Positions 1 to 10,491 are shown, counted from the first letter of the stretch. The stretch is 64,000 nucleotides of DNA from Skeletonema tropicum (GCA_037178625.1 JAWZXG010000026.1:186001-250000), one strand, 5' to 3'. Made by a program: numbers and translations. Notes: generated by a model from the sequence alone, not told the origin.

Positions 1-1008
1 CGTGGGTGGAGTATACCTCATAATCCGATCATCCCCATAGGCCGGTGTGCCCGCATTAATCGTCGGTCCACCCATCGAATACGTCAACATATTGACCAAA
101 TTATCCACATCTTTGAATTTGGGTGTCAAACCCGCCCTCACCACATTGTCACTACACGCCATACACTCAATAATCTCCCCGGCGACATAGGCATGCGGTT
201 CATTCGCCGCCATGTAAAAACTCTCCCCGGGCGCAATGAGCAGGTAATTGAGCAGGAAGGGAGCCATGGCCCCCGAATCCCCGGGGAACTGCTGGGCCAA
301 TCGTAAGATGGCACGGGCGCACTTTCGTTCCCACGGTGGTTCCTCGTGAGGGTGGACGTGATCGACCGATTGCTCCTTCTGTAGACGCTTTAATAGCTTC
401 TTGAGCTGTGTCTGTGACGTTTCGACGGGGCACGACATGAAGGATTGGAACAACATCCGGAGTGCCTTCTTCTTTTCGTCCTCCTCACGTGAGCAGAGAA
501 AGATGGCCAGCTTGGCCTCGTTGGAGATGCAGGCGGCGAACTCGGGGTGTTTTTTGATCAATATGGCAATTTCTTCGAGGCGGCGAAAGCCACACATGGC
601 CTCGAAGGGGGTGAGTGCCACGGCCAATTCGGGCTTGTGGTTGTCATCGACGTAGTTGGTGGGATTTTCGAGGTGGAGGCGCTTGGCTCCGTCCTTGCAC
701 GGGTGGGCTTGGATGGATAGGGCCTTGCCGGCGGAGAGGATTTTGAAGAGAAAGGGAAGTTGACCGCCCACTACCGATTCCAGAGTGGTCCCATCTCGCA
801 GTGTGGTTGGGCCGGAGGGGTGTGTTCCCAGCCACAATTCAGCGTAGGGAGAATCTGGATCGACTTCATCAATGACACCGCTTTCGAGTGCAAAGCGGGC
901 AACGCGAGAATCGAGACCACGGATGCCCCAGGCATAATCTTTGACTGTTGGACGGAGGGGAAGCACGTGCCGGTGGGATGACTTGTCGTAGGTGTGAACG
1001 GAGGCCAT
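1..1008 (-). CDS. MPI: Mannose-6-phosphate isomerase, type I (3' end outside window)
   Basis: Cytosolic zinc enzyme interconverting fructose-6-phosphate and mannose-6-phosphate, feeding GDP-mannose and glycan synthesis. The minus strand is open from ATG at 1008 to the window edge (336 codons), so the C-terminus is missing. Family landmarks in order: DYAWG near residue 25, SIQAHP near 98-103 (zinc ligands Gln and His), DNHKPEL near 122-128 (zinc ligand Glu), EPHAY near 269-273 (zinc ligand His) and CSDNVVRAGLTPK near 284-296 with the catalytic Arg. All expected metal ligands are present and no intron interrupts the visible part. The start is the first in-frame ATG and lies a normal distance before the first conserved strand. 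The call is secure; only the missing C-terminus is uncertain. Confidence 0.95.
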   Translation of the reverse strand, partial: MASVHTYDKSSHRHVLPLRPTVKDYAWGIRGLDSRVARFALESGVIDEVDPDSPYAELWLGTHPSGPTTLRDGTTLESVVGGQLPFLFKILSAGKALSIQAHPCKDGAKRLHLENPTNYVDDNHKPELAVALTPFEAMCGFRRLEEIAILIKKHPEFAACISNEAKLAIFLCSREEDEKKKALRMLFQSFMSCPVETSQTQLKKLLKRLQKEQSVDHVHPHEEPPWERKCARAILRLAQQFPGDSGAMAPFLLNYLLIAPGESFYMAANEPHAYVAGEIIECMACSDNVVRAGLTPKFKDVDNLVNMLTYSMGGPTINAGTPAYGDDRIMRYTPPT

Positions 1009-1773
1009 GGTTGTTGATATATGGATGTCTTTTTTTGTCTTACTCATTGACGTTTATGATTGATCTCGATGCTTTAGTATGACTGCAATGCATTCAATTG
1101 CCCGAAGCGAAGCGCATGTCAAGAAAAAAAATAAAAATGACTGTCATTTGTGGAGGGGCTGGTCCAGAAAGTTGATCTTCATCTGAATGATTCTGCTAAA
1201 GGGCTAGGAGTATTTTGATGATGCGTACAATACTAACCTTCAGCACATACAACATACAACTCCACACACAAAAAGAATGTCTCCGCCCCCCCTGATCACG
1301 GTTGCTTAAAGGGAAAGGTTACATACGACATCTATCCCTCGGTTCCCGTGCCCTGAATATGGCAGCTGTCGAGTTGATGTACTTTTGGTAGTATCGTACA
1401 AGAAATGTGGCTGGAGTTCAGTCAATCTAAGATCTAGGGTTGTTCCTCGAATCGGTTAATAAGTTCATCAAAGCGTTTGCCTTTGCCTTTGCAAATCATG
1501 CAATTTGCTGAGAACCATCACTTCGTCTGATCAAAGAGAGAAACGAATTGAGTGCATACTTAGAGTTACAAATGAGTACAGCAAGATTAATGATTTTGAT
1601 AGATTAGGTTATCAAATGTTCATTACTCATATAGCTCGAAATAGCTTGTACTATTCCTTGTAGGCTGTCTTGGGAATTTGAAAATGGCTTTGCCTCCCCT
1701 ACCATTTTATCCTACATTGTTACTTGTCTTGCATAACTTGGGTGCTACAAGTACAAAGTTCAACAAGAGAGAT
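1009..1773. other. Intergenic, upstream of MPI
   Basis: 765 bases between the MPI start and the 3' end of the next minus-strand gene. It must hold the MPI promoter and the neighbour's 3' UTR. I see no coding pattern, RNA gene or repeat in it. Confidence 0.5.
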
Positions 1774-2706
1774 TCAACTAGACCTGCGCCTCTTTGGACT
1801 CCTACCTTCCCCATTATAAGGTGGGCAAAGTAATTCCCCCCGCTGATCCTCCACCTGTGACTGTGGATGCATATGAGAAGCGAGATCTCCTGGAAAGGGT
1901 AGAGGCCGGATTGCTCCAAGATTAAAAGTGTTGTCGCTTCTATACTTCTGGAGCACTGCCTTGAGAGAGGCAGGAGATACACTTCTACTTGTTATTCTTC
2001 GTGAGTCATTCTCACTGTCATATTGATGAGGAGAAGAATTAGTATTCATCCTCCGATGCAGTTGTGTGGATGGTAATGCCAGCGCTGCTGGCTGAGGGTG
2101 ACCGTCCTCACTACCATCACTCTCACTTACACCACTGATGATGGAAGAGACCCAATCCGAGTTACCATTGCGGCGGCTACTATTGTTGCTGCTGCTGTGA
2201 TGACGTTCATTCCGCAGTTGTGCAAGCTCATTCTCCAACATTGCAATCCTACGCTCACGGAGTTGAGATAGTTCACGATTACGCGCCTCAAGAACTTCCT
2301 TCTCTCGCTCTAATTGCTCACATCGACTCTTGTAGGCAATACAATCCTCAACGACAGAGTGATATTCGGATAGTTGCGCTCGTAACAGATTAATCTTCTC
2401 CTTCACCTCCGCTCGAACTACCTTTTGCAGGCTGCTTCGCAATGCTGCATATTCAGCTCTCGTGACTTCCTTGACCTTCGCGCCCCCCTCCGCAGATGCC
2501 ATCTTGGGGAATGAATCTTGGAGTAACTCATCACGTTTCTCGGGTGAGAGTTTGATATTAGCCTTCTGTCTTGCTGCCCTGAGCTTCAGAGATTTGAGGA
2601 GACCCTCACGGACATCTATTTCTGCTACAACATCAGCAACGTCATCGTCGTTCAAGGTTGAGGTTGTCATGGCGGATGGTTTGCCGGCACTTAGTCCTTC
2701 GTCCAT
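1774..2706 (-). CDS. Hypothetical coiled-coil protein, possibly nuclear
   Basis: I do not recognise a family. The 310-residue protein has an acidic N-terminus, then a long charged helical region (about residues 35-175) rich in Glu, Arg and Leu with heptad-like spacing, ending in a segment of the type LEARNRELSQLRERR that should form a coiled coil. The second half is Ser/Asn-rich and low in complexity. The C-terminus ends in a basic PKRRRSS cluster that could be a nuclear localisation signal. There is no visible zinc finger or bZIP basic region in front of the coiled coil, so a transcription-factor call is not supported. The frame is intact from ATG to stop without introns. It sits alone between MPI and a repeat-rich spacer. 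Confidence 0.6.
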   Translation of the reverse strand: MDEGLSAGKPSAMTTSTLNDDDVADVVAEIDVREGLLKSLKLRAARQKANIKLSPEKRDELLQDSFPKMASAEGGAKVKEVTRAEYAALRSSLQKVVRAEVKEKINLLRAQLSEYHSVVEDCIAYKSRCEQLEREKEVLEARNRELSQLRERRIAMLENELAQLRNERHHSSSNNSSRRNGNSDWVSSIISGVSESDGSEDGHPQPAALALPSTQLHRRMNTNSSPHQYDSENDSRRITSRSVSPASLKAVLQKYRSDNTFNLGAIRPLPFPGDLASHMHPQSQVEDQRGELLCPPYNGEGRSPKRRRSS

Positions 2707-3134
2707 TGCTGCTGAAAAGATTGAGAGTAATTCAGATTGGTAATAATATCACTAACAAAAAATGAAATGCTGTCTGCAGGGGGGCCTTTCCTCTTTTGGG
2801 GATGAGTTCAACTGAGCTGAAAAAGAACGAATAATGAGAGATGCTGTACTTCTTTGTTTGTGTGTGTTGTTTTTTGGTAGTGTGCGCGTGGTGTGGCAGA
2901 TTTAAAATACTGGCTGCGCGCGAACGAAGTGCACAATCAGCCACACGTCGGTTCACGGCGATGGTTACGTTTCTTGGACTTTTTTGAAAAAGCATTCAAG
3001 AATGTGACATAAAATATGACGAACTTGCTTATTTTGTGACTTTATTATGACAAAAAAAGAAGAAAAATGACGAGAGACGTACCGTGACTTTGCGCGAGGC
3101 GTGAACCACTGAGGCCAGGCATCGACCCTTCCAT

Positions 3135-3490
3135 CCGGATGGTCGGACAGTCGTGAGGTACTGAAAAATTGAGTCGCAGGTCATCATGGGGTCATGTGTC
3201 AGCCCCCGTTGGTTCTCGTGAACCCCCCGTTCGAAGACCAGCCGCGCAGCACGCACGTATGTGTCGTGCGCTGGTAGAGGTTGGTTGATGGTCGTCAGTC
3301 ATCAGGCACTAAAAAATTGAGTCGCGGGTCTTCACGGGGTCATTCAGCACTTTGTACATACTTATGTGTCACGACAACAACCAACCTCTACCTACCATCC
3401 AGCGCATCGATCGCATCCGGATGGTCGTCAGTCATAAGGCACTAAAAAATTGAGTCGCGGGATGGGTCATTCAGCATTTTGTATGTGTAA
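3135..3490. repeat. Three diverged copies of a 60-80 bp direct repeat
   Basis: The motif ATGGTCG...GGCACTAAAAAATTGAGTCGC..GGGTCAT recurs near 3138-3200, 3284-3350 and 3419-3475. Between copies 2 and 3, the string GGTAGAGGTTGGTTG (about 3275) reappears inverted as CAACCAACCTCTACC (about 3380). This makes a degenerate repeat cluster next to a MITE. No gene is visible in 2707-3490. Confidence 0.7.
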
Positions 3491-3497
3491 TAAGGTA

Positions 3498-3677
3498 CAG
3501 TGTGTCTACAGAAATTGCCCGCGGGTGTGTCAGCTCATGGGGGCGGGCAAATATCGTGGACGGGCAATTACTGAAACGGCATTTGTTAGTGTCCGGGATT
3601 CTCGTGTCCGGATTTCTGAGCGGGCAAATACTGTGGACGGGCAAATCTTAAGGCGGGCAATTTCTGTAGACACACTG
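3498..3677. mobile_element. Tc1/mariner-like MITE, 180 bp
   Basis: Perfect 25-bp terminal inverted repeats start CAGTGTGTCTACAGAAATTG and are flanked on both sides by TA (3496-3497 and 3678-3679). CAGT termini plus a TA target duplication are typical of Tc1/mariner. The interior has several GGGCGGGCAA-type subrepeats and no coding capacity. Confidence 0.85.
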
Positions 3678-3866
3678 TAGTACATAATATTATTCTCCTA
3701 AAAGCCGCCAAGAAGCCAATAAGCTGCCAATAAGATATTATGGTGAAGTTGAGAGTAGCAAGACATCTGTACGCTCGGAATGACTCTGATATACCTCTCT
3801 TAGACAAAGCAAGCAGCAGAGCAAAGAAGAAGCAAAGCAACCAACAGGCACCAACCTCAAGCAACA

Positions 3867-4967
3867 ATGATGAAAGTTCTCGGTACATCCAAATTCGGAC
3901 GGCAAAATTTAGCATTCAGCTCGAACCATCCCAAGCCAACTCCAACCAAACCAACCGATCTACTCATCCGAGTACTCTACTCCGATCTAAATCCCGTCGA
4001 TCATCACAAACTCAACATGAAACCAGATGGGACGCCCACCCCTTCTAAATGCTTTATCGTTGGCTATGGTGGAGTCGGCATCGTTGAATCGACAAGTCCC
4101 GATGCTACTACTGACATTCAACAAGAATTCTTGAACAAACAAGTGTGTTTTCTTGCCGATCCACGACATGATGGAAGTTATGCACAGTACATTGTGGTAG
4201 ATAGTCGTCTTGTGGCGGTGATTCCAGAAAGTGTCCCTTTGGAAGCAGCGGCGTGTATTCCGGTGGCGGGGGTGACTGCGTTGGAATGTCTGGAGAAGGT
4301 TGGATTGCCGGTATCAAATAAGAACAGTAATGGTGACGTAGCAGCGCCAATAATACCATCTCCTTCAGGTGACAAACATCGTCTATTAATAATTGGAGGA
4401 GCTGGAGGTGTAGGAAGTTGGGCAACACAACTAGCACGATCGGTATATGGCCCCAACATTGAAATTGTGTGTACCACCGGATCTCCAGAGTCGAGTGATT
4501 GGTGCATCAAAATGGGGGCAGATGCAACCATTCCCCACGATGAACTCGAGACAAAGCTCGGGACAGGTCCAAAGGGTAGCTGTGATTCAATAATTTGTCT
4601 TGCAGAGCCAACACCTGCATTGTTTGCATCTCTGGCAGAGGTATTACGACCATATGGAAAGATTGCTCTAGTTGTGGCCGGTGAGGGTATCAAATCACTC
4701 GATATGAGTTTTGTGTTCTTCAAATGTGGTACAGTTTGCACTGAAACTGTGTTTTCTTCCATACGGTGTGGTTACTTTATTGATCAAGCGAGTGAAATGC
4801 GTAGTCTACTCAAAGCTATTCAATGTGGCAAGGTTACTGCTCCATTGTCAGATGCTTGGGAGGAAGACAAGTGTGATTGGGAGAATGCTGTTGAAAAAGG
4901 AGGTTATATTGACATGGTGGGTAGTGGACATGTTAAAGGCAAGCTGGTAATGAAGATTGGGGAGTAA
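3867..4967 (+). CDS. Zinc-type alcohol dehydrogenase-like / quinone oxidoreductase (MDR family)
   Basis: A 366-residue medium-chain dehydrogenase/reductase, probably an NADPH-dependent quinone or enone reductase; the substrate cannot be read from sequence. The N-terminal GroES-like fold carries LNPVDHHK at residues 41-48, the hallmark of the zinc-type alcohol dehydrogenase-like subgroup, and GYGGVGIVE near 66-74. The Rossmann fold follows with IIGGAGGVGSWATQLA (about 175-190), the dinucleotide-binding glycine motif. The Cys/His zinc-site pattern of classical ADH is absent, as expected for this subgroup. The start is the first of two adjacent ATGs in an AACAATGATG context. No intron. The C-terminus (GSGHVKGKLVMKI) matches the normal family end, so it is full length. 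Confidence 0.9.
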   Translation: MMKVLGTSKFGRQNLAFSSNHPKPTPTKPTDLLIRVLYSDLNPVDHHKLNMKPDGTPTPSKCFIVGYGGVGIVESTSPDATTDIQQEFLNKQVCFLADPRHDGSYAQYIVVDSRLVAVIPESVPLEAAACIPVAGVTALECLEKVGLPVSNKNSNGDVAAPIIPSPSGDKHRLLIIGGAGGVGSWATQLARSVYGPNIEIVCTTGSPESSDWCIKMGADATIPHDELETKLGTGPKGSCDSIICLAEPTPALFASLAEVLRPYGKIALVVAGEGIKSLDMSFVFFKCGTVCTETVFSSIRCGYFIDQASEMRSLLKAIQCGKVTAPLSDAWEEDKCDWENAVEKGGYIDMVGSGHVKGKLVMKIGE

Positions 4968-5526
4968 GATAACTAATGGTTGCTGCCTGGCCTGATCCTG
5001 AGCCTGAGTAACATACAAGTAAAAGACTCTGGCGTAGATTATTATCGTTTATTCTAATGAATCTTGATTGTTAGAGCCTTTATATAATCTTACATAATAC
5101 ATGTCAAGGAAAATAACACCTAACTATTTTAGAAGTTTCAAGTCGGCGCTTTATTTGATTGACTACATCCTCGATTGAGTGCTGGCTACTGGGTAGTGGT
5201 CGGGAAGGCAGCGCAGCAGAACCTCCATGCCTTTTCAATACTTATGTCAGCATTACTTCTGTAAACAGCAGCCCGACTCTGCCCTATAAAATTAGCTACA
5301 GCACACAGCACGTAATCTTTTGTTATCTTTCACGCTTGCAGCTATCATGCAGTTCTGCAACGTTTCGTCAGAATGTACTATTTCATTTTGCTTATCATGT
5401 TATTGTAATCCTACTCATTCCTAATTTACTGCTTTGACTTGCAAAGATTGCATATACATCGTATACGTATAGCTTTTATCGGCAAACACACGCAACCTAG
5501 CACACTAAAAACACACCTACTTAGTC
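4968..5526. other. Intergenic between convergent 3' ends
   Basis: The MDR gene (plus) and the SAM decarboxylase gene (minus) both end here, so this holds two 3' UTRs. It is AT-rich. No gene, RNA or repeat recognised. Confidence 0.5.
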
Positions 5527-6933
5527 TTAGTGGTCTGACAAGCGGCGAGATCTTTGACTTTGACTTTCAGCCTCTGATCCAGGACCATTAGCAAGAACCC
5601 AATTTCCCATCATGCAGCATACATCATCCTCCACCTGAATCGATGCAAGATTACTACGTTTGTACGTGGACTTTACTCCAGGCTTGGTCTTGTTGAATGA
5701 CACTGCAATCTGTGACTTGACAGCACTTCTCTCAAAAAGCGGGTTGCTACCCATCTGGACCATCCCACCCTCATCGGCCATCAATGTCATGACAAACCTC
5801 TTTGGGCGGAACGCACGGACAACATTGCTGATGAGCGGGGTATAATTCTTGACCTTTTGATTCGTCTCAAAGCTCGCATAGCTGCTACCCTCCTCGGGAG
5901 TAATGTGCATGGTAGAGAACGAACGGAAGAGAATGGCATTCATTGAGTAGCCACAGGGCTCAAATACACGAGGATCAATGCTTGCTCCCGGAACCAATTG
6001 ATCAATTCCTGCTGCTTTCGTCTGCTCAATGTCAATACGCTTCGTTGCCTCTTCTTCAGTTTCATCAGGACCAATCCTTGCTTCATATTGATCATAGTAA
6101 AACTTCTTCGCCACAGTCTCATCAATATCAAACATCATAATGTTCAAGACACGATCGGTATCATTATCCTCCGTATATCTCATGGTGTGATCAGCAACAA
6201 AGACGAACCAATGGTCTGATGTTACAGGACCAAGTGTGTACCCATTTCCATCGAGGCGTGCACACCGACTGGAGAGATACTCCATCTCCTGATGGAAGGA
6301 CCCATGTGGGAACATCTGATCCCCCGGAAAGGAAAAGTTTTTTCGATTGTACCCCAACCAATCAATCTCAAGGCCGATTTTGCGTCCACGTCCAATGATT
6401 ACGGCAACGCATCGCAGGAGGGTTGTGGTGCCACATGTCTTCAAGACGACCATATAGAGATACACGAAAAGAGAAGACTCACTCAACACATATGCATCGA
6501 GGTAACGGTTGGACACACACGAGAGAATGGTACAACGCGCACGTGCACAAATTGTATCAAGGTCAGGCCGGGATAGGGTTCTCAATCCAACCCGATTGAT
6601 CTCCCCAGACGATTCGCTGGCCAGAGAGGAGTTGTCATCATCCAATGGGTTAATACTAATACGACGGAACATCACCTCAAGAGTCTTTTCGGGATCCTCG
6701 AATGCTCCAGTATATTCTCTAATTTCTCCAGAGTAGTAGTCGTCATCATCAAATGGATGTTGAGGTTGAGGTTTATCTCCTTGCAAGACGCTCAGATTTG
6801 TTCCAGTTCCAGCTACGAGGGCCACGACAGTGCGAGTAGGTGGAGGAGATGGAATGCTGTCGCCAACAGAGTCGCCACAGGAAGAGTTCATACTAGCGAT
6901 GATAGTGATAGTGGTGTTCAATGTATGCATCAT
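5527..6933 (-). CDS. SAMDC: S-adenosylmethionine decarboxylase proenzyme
   Basis: Makes decarboxylated SAM, the aminopropyl donor for spermidine and spermine, using a pyruvoyl group formed by self-cleavage. From the chosen start: FEDPEKTLEV near residues 78-87 holds the two Glu needed for processing and catalysis; YVLSESSLFVY near 148-158 holds the Glu-Ser self-cleavage site, the Ser becoming pyruvate (about residue 153); KTCGTT near 165-170 holds the active-site Cys; FPHGSF follows; EPCGYSMN supplies the processing Ser; HITPEEGSSYASFE supplies the late His. All key residues are present. I chose ATG at 6933 because it sits in ACCATGATG; an in-frame ATG farther upstream (7035) has a poor context and a non-conserved extension. 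The N-terminal ~75 residues are variable and low in complexity. No intron. Confidence 0.94.
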   Translation of the reverse strand: MMHTLNTTITIIASMNSSCGDSVGDSIPSPPPTRTVVALVAGTGTNLSVLQGDKPQPQHPFDDDDYYSGEIREYTGAFEDPEKTLEVMFRRISINPLDDDNSSLASESSGEINRVGLRTLSRPDLDTICARARCTILSCVSNRYLDAYVLSESSLFVYLYMVVLKTCGTTTLLRCVAVIIGRGRKIGLEIDWLGYNRKNFSFPGDQMFPHGSFHQEMEYLSSRCARLDGNGYTLGPVTSDHWFVFVADHTMRYTEDNDTDRVLNIMMFDIDETVAKKFYYDQYEARIGPDETEEEATKRIDIEQTKAAGIDQLVPGASIDPRVFEPCGYSMNAILFRSFSTMHITPEEGSSYASFETNQKVKNYTPLISNVVRAFRPKRFVMTLMADEGGMVQMGSNPLFERSAVKSQIAVSFNKTKPGVKSTYKRSNLASIQVEDDVCCMMGNWVLANGPGSEAESQSQRSRRLSDH

Positions 6934-7436
6934 GGTATTAGTTGATAAATTGAACGTGCGTTGGGTGAGAAGTAATAAAACGAATATTTTTTGATTGGAT
7001 AATGTAAGAAAGAATGCAGAGTCAACAGCAATCACTCACCTTCAAGTAACTAAAACTACTATGACCTTGAAGGGCTGTCAGGAAGGACAAAGGTTGGCCG
7101 TAGAGAAAGCCAAGATAATTGGTACAACGAAGGCTATGTCGACAATGTGTAAGCCTCGCTTTCAAAGGATACGGTTTGAAGGTATCAATGTTGTCCGTAA
7201 AGGAGGAATTAGTACTTGTTGGTTTCGAGCAAGCATTCTCATTTTCTCATTAGTTGGAAAAATGTCAAATATTGTCAACATACAGAGGAATTAGTAATTT
7301 TCGGCTTCGAACGCTACGATGGTTCACATCTACGATGATGAACGGGCGGCCGGCCCACGCTCCATCAAAGATAGAGCAGACAACAAGCAGTACATGTTAC
7401 CTGGCTGCTTGTAGAATGCTACAAAAGAATCCAAAT
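6934..7436. promoter_or_regulatory. Shared upstream region of two divergent genes
   Basis: SAMDC starts leftward at 6933 and the hydrolase-like gene starts rightward at 7437, so these 503 bases must contain both promoters. A phrase around GGAATTAGTA...TTTCGAGC is repeated at about 7203 and 7286. No specific transcription-factor site can be named. Confidence 0.45.
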
Positions 7437-8735
7437 ATGATGTCGTACTACAGAGCGTTACTGTCCCTCCTCGTCTTGTTGTTGCCGGGCATTGTGTTCT
7501 CAAACTTTGTTGAAGATGTTACAAACCTCCGTGGCAGTGGCAGCGAAGATGGACATGCTGACGACACAACAACAACATGGTGGGAGCAAGGCAGGATGCT
7601 TGTACCTTCCACTGTATGCCCTTATCCAGATTCTACAAATCTATCTCCAGTGCGATCTGGTCAGTACGGCTCCTCGGTTGGTGATTGCTTCTACATGTAT
7701 TGGGACCCAGAAAAGTGTAACATGAAGAGCAAGTGTCCACTTTACGTCTATGTCGATGGCACCAGAAATGGTGCAGATATTGATGATAGAGATTCAGTCT
7801 TCATGAAGGAGATGGCTGCACGTGGCTTCGTTGCCGTTGCAGCTGACTATGACGATGCTGTTCTGGGGTACAGGGATGGCTGCGAAGGATTCGAACGAAA
7901 GAGCAAGCAAATTTTCGATGATTCCTCGTTTGGGAGTGTCCTCCATCAACTCTGCCAAGATGATAACAATTCGTTTGGCCATCAAAATGTTGTGCCCGTG
8001 GATTGTAATCAAGGAGTCGCTGTGAATGGCTGGAGTCAAGGATCTCACGTCAGTGCTCTTTCGGGCAACTTCTCTCCGCTCATCACAGCAGGTCTCTTTT
8101 GGGGGAACGGGAATCGTTGCAATGCTTGCGCATTGAACCACCCGGCATGTAGTTTCTGTCTTTCTACGGATGTCCCTTGCATGAATAGCAATCAGATTGA
8201 TCTACCGAAAGAGAAGAGAAGGTATATTACCGGGGATAAGGATGCCTTCTTCGGTGCATGTGAGGATTGGTTTGGCCGCAATCATCGTGTAAGTTTCACC
8301 GACTTTAGATATACCGGATGCAACCTCTAAGGTTCGTTATCTCTCATCTTTCCATCTTACATCTCTCTACAGAATAACGTGATTGATCAGCTACGAGCAA
8401 TATCGGGTACATCCTGTCCATATTCGAACAATGATTGCTTCGCATCCAATCTAAATCAAGCAGGGTACTATGTAGCAGTAGATGAAAAGCATCTGTTCAT
8501 GGATGTCACACCAAACAGCCTCTTTATGGATGCCAGCAATCCATGGGGACTACCACAGAATTTTGACTGGCTTGCAAAAGAGGCGTATGTTGAAGTCTCC
8601 AAAAAGCAAGTTAGATCATTTGATTATGCTTCGATAGGTACATCATTCCCCACTGCTGAGGTTACTCGGCCACCCACTAGTGCTCCGACTGCCCAGGTCA
8701 AGAAATCGTTTTGGAGCAGGTTAAAGTGGTGGTAA
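7437..8735 (+). CDS. Secreted alpha/beta-hydrolase-like protein (2 exons)
   Basis: Exons 7437-8288 and 8373-8735, intron 8289-8372 (84 nt, GTAAGT...CTACAG, phase 0). The protein is about 404 residues. I chose the ATG at 7437 because it opens a typical signal peptide (MMSYYRALLSLLVLLLPG); the upstream in-frame extension is not signal-like. The mature part shows LYVYVDGTRN, then RGFVAVAADYDD, then GWSQGSH, a G-x-S-x-G nucleophile elbow in the right order for an alpha/beta-hydrolase. Many Cys pairs fit an extracellular protein. The late acid/His pair is not clear. The second exon continues the fold (AISGTSCPYS...GYYVAVDEKHLFMD) and ends in a Pro/Thr-rich linker and Trp-rich tail. Substrate unknown. 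Confidence 0.75.
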
Positions 8736-8784
8736 AATGTTATGTCGTTACTTATATCTAGAGTAGGCCATTGACAAATGTTCA

Positions 8785-9045
8785 TGAAGTGTAAAAAGTA
8801 GAAGAGTGTAAAGTAATAGGCTGGGGCTAATTATTACGCAAAAGAGTTATGATACTGTTAAGATGTTGAACATAGGTACTCTTTGAAGCAAACTCTCTCG
8901 AGAGATTGTTCAGATTGAAGTGTAAAAGTAGAAGAGTGTAATAAAGTGATAGCGGAAGAGACAGATGTTGAACATAAACTTTGAAGCTTTGCTTCCCTAA
9001 GGTAAGTAGTGTGCACTTGAGAGAATCTCTCTCTCTCGTGAGATT
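8785..9045. repeat. Diverged tandem duplication, ~130 bp period
   Basis: The blocks GAAGTGTAAAA(A)GTAGAAGAGTGTAA, then AGATGTTGAACATA, then a GAGAG-rich stretch occur in the same order twice, starting near 8787 and 8918. The duplication lies in the spacer between the hydrolase 3' end and the zinc-repeat gene 3' end. Confidence 0.6.
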
Positions 9046-9048
9046 TGT

Positions 9049-10191
9049 TCACATTGACTCTCGCAGTTGGTGCTGTTGCAATTCTTGATAAGAAGGTATC
9101 GTCCTACCATTATCAACATCTTGACGTGCTTCTCTAGCACTACTCTCATTGTCTCCAACAGGAGCACTCACCACAAGACAATAACTACCCGCATGTCTCG
9201 AACAAACACTCCTTCCCCCACTACCAACACTTCCACCCCCATTACTACCACTACCACTCCCCACCGCAGCAGCCCGTGCATTACATCCCTCGACACAACA
9301 CCTCCGATATTCCTTTTTGGCACCATGTCGTATACACACTCCACCCTTTTGAGCATATTTGGAACATTCGGGGATACGGCAGATACGTACACGTGCGCCG
9401 TGACGAGCGCAAACGCCACGGTTCATAACGCGGTTGGGACAGGAGGGGTGGGAGCAGGTTGGCTTGCGGTATTTCTTCTTTTCCTTTTTGGCCTTCTTTT
9501 GAGTGGTAGTGGATGTGGATGTTGTGGTAGATGAAGTGTTATCGACTGGAGGAGGAGTGGGAGCGGTGGGTTGTGTCGTCATGGTGGTGGAGGCAATAAC
9601 GTTAGTAGCATCTCTGTCGGATGGAACTCTAGCTACGCCGCTGGGTCCAGCAAATGTACCATAGGCGGGAGGGGGCAACGGTAGACCACCCCCTTCACGG
9701 TTCGCAAATCGTTTCTTGATGGGTAACGAGTTTTGTCTCGTTACAAACATACTCGAACGATAATCATCATTCCTCATTTGGATCTTGGGAGCGGGTAGCG
9801 ACGAGGTAATGGAAGACGTTGATGTAAAGAGACGACCATACTGAGGATGAGGAGTTCTCATCATTAGTCCAGGTACAACGGCACCACTCTGACACTGTTG
9901 TTGTTGTGGTGTCAAGATGGGCATGTTGTTGGCAGCCTGCCCTTCTAGAATCTCTATTGTGGTTGGAGGGGTCACGAGAGGAGGTGCGAAGGATGCTGCA
10001 CTTATCGGAGGAGGAGGAGCAACGGCAGTTCTACTCGTGTTGACGAAATTGTTCGAAGCTTCGCTGATGCAGTTGTTGCTGCTTCGGTTGGACGGCGCAG
10101 CCATGGAAACTGCGAGGAGTAGTACATCTAAATTGGATGATGATGATGCGTCGGCGGCTGTATTGGTTTCCTCGCTCATTATGATGATCAA
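9049..10191 (-). CDS. Protein with three C-x4-C...C-x2-H zinc repeats
   Basis: A 380-residue protein whose first ~230 residues are low-complexity (Ala, Ser, Thr, Pro, Gln). A basic stretch (KKAKKEKKKYRKP) precedes three repeats of the pattern C-x4-C-x9-C-x-R-H: CSHPSCPNRVMNRGVCARH, CRIPECSKYAQKGGVCIRH, and a third interrupted by a Gly/Ser-rich insertion before VCSRH. This repeat resembles one in many stramenopile proteins and in WRKY19-like plant proteins. DNA or RNA binding is plausible but not shown. The start may be the ATG at 10191 or the second ATG at 10179. No intron. It points toward the hydrolase gene (convergent). Confidence 0.7.
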   Translation of the reverse strand: MIIIMSEETNTAADASSSSNLDVLLLAVSMAAPSNRSSNNCISEASNNFVNTSRTAVAPPPPISAASFAPPLVTPPTTIEILEGQAANNMPILTPQQQQCQSGAVVPGLMMRTPHPQYGRLFTSTSSITSSLPAPKIQMRNDDYRSSMFVTRQNSLPIKKRFANREGGGLPLPPPAYGTFAGPSGVARVPSDRDATNVIASTTMTTQPTAPTPPPVDNTSSTTTSTSTTTQKKAKKEKKKYRKPTCSHPSCPNRVMNRGVCARHGARVRICRIPECSKYAQKGGVCIRHGAKKEYRRCCVEGCNARAAAVGSGSGSNGGGSVGSGGRSVCSRHAGSYCLVVSAPVGDNESSAREARQDVDNGRTIPSYQELQQHQLRESM

Positions 10192-10491
10192 ATAATGATA
10201 GTGTAAAATTTATCTGTGCACTTGGTGATGAAGTAACAGTTCTTGGTGTTTCATGTGAAGGTAAGTTATCGCTCAAGAGTGCGTGAAAGTATTTTAACGA
10301 TGAGTGCATCTTCCGTTGGTTTTTTATGTGCGGGAACAGCTTTCATGCAGTTTGAATTGGGTGGAGAAAAGTGGCCAGAAAATTTGTAAGAAAGAGCCTA
10401 TCCAGTATACCCTTGGCCCATCCGAAGGCCTCTGGTAGAAGAGAACCGGTCGCCGTACTTTGTAACGGGTCCCGGTTGGTGCCTGTACGCG

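Noticed and set aside
9067..9534. Plus-strand gene of 155 residues
   Set aside because: It is the antisense shadow of the zinc-repeat gene; its Thr/Ser-rich translation mirrors that gene's codons.
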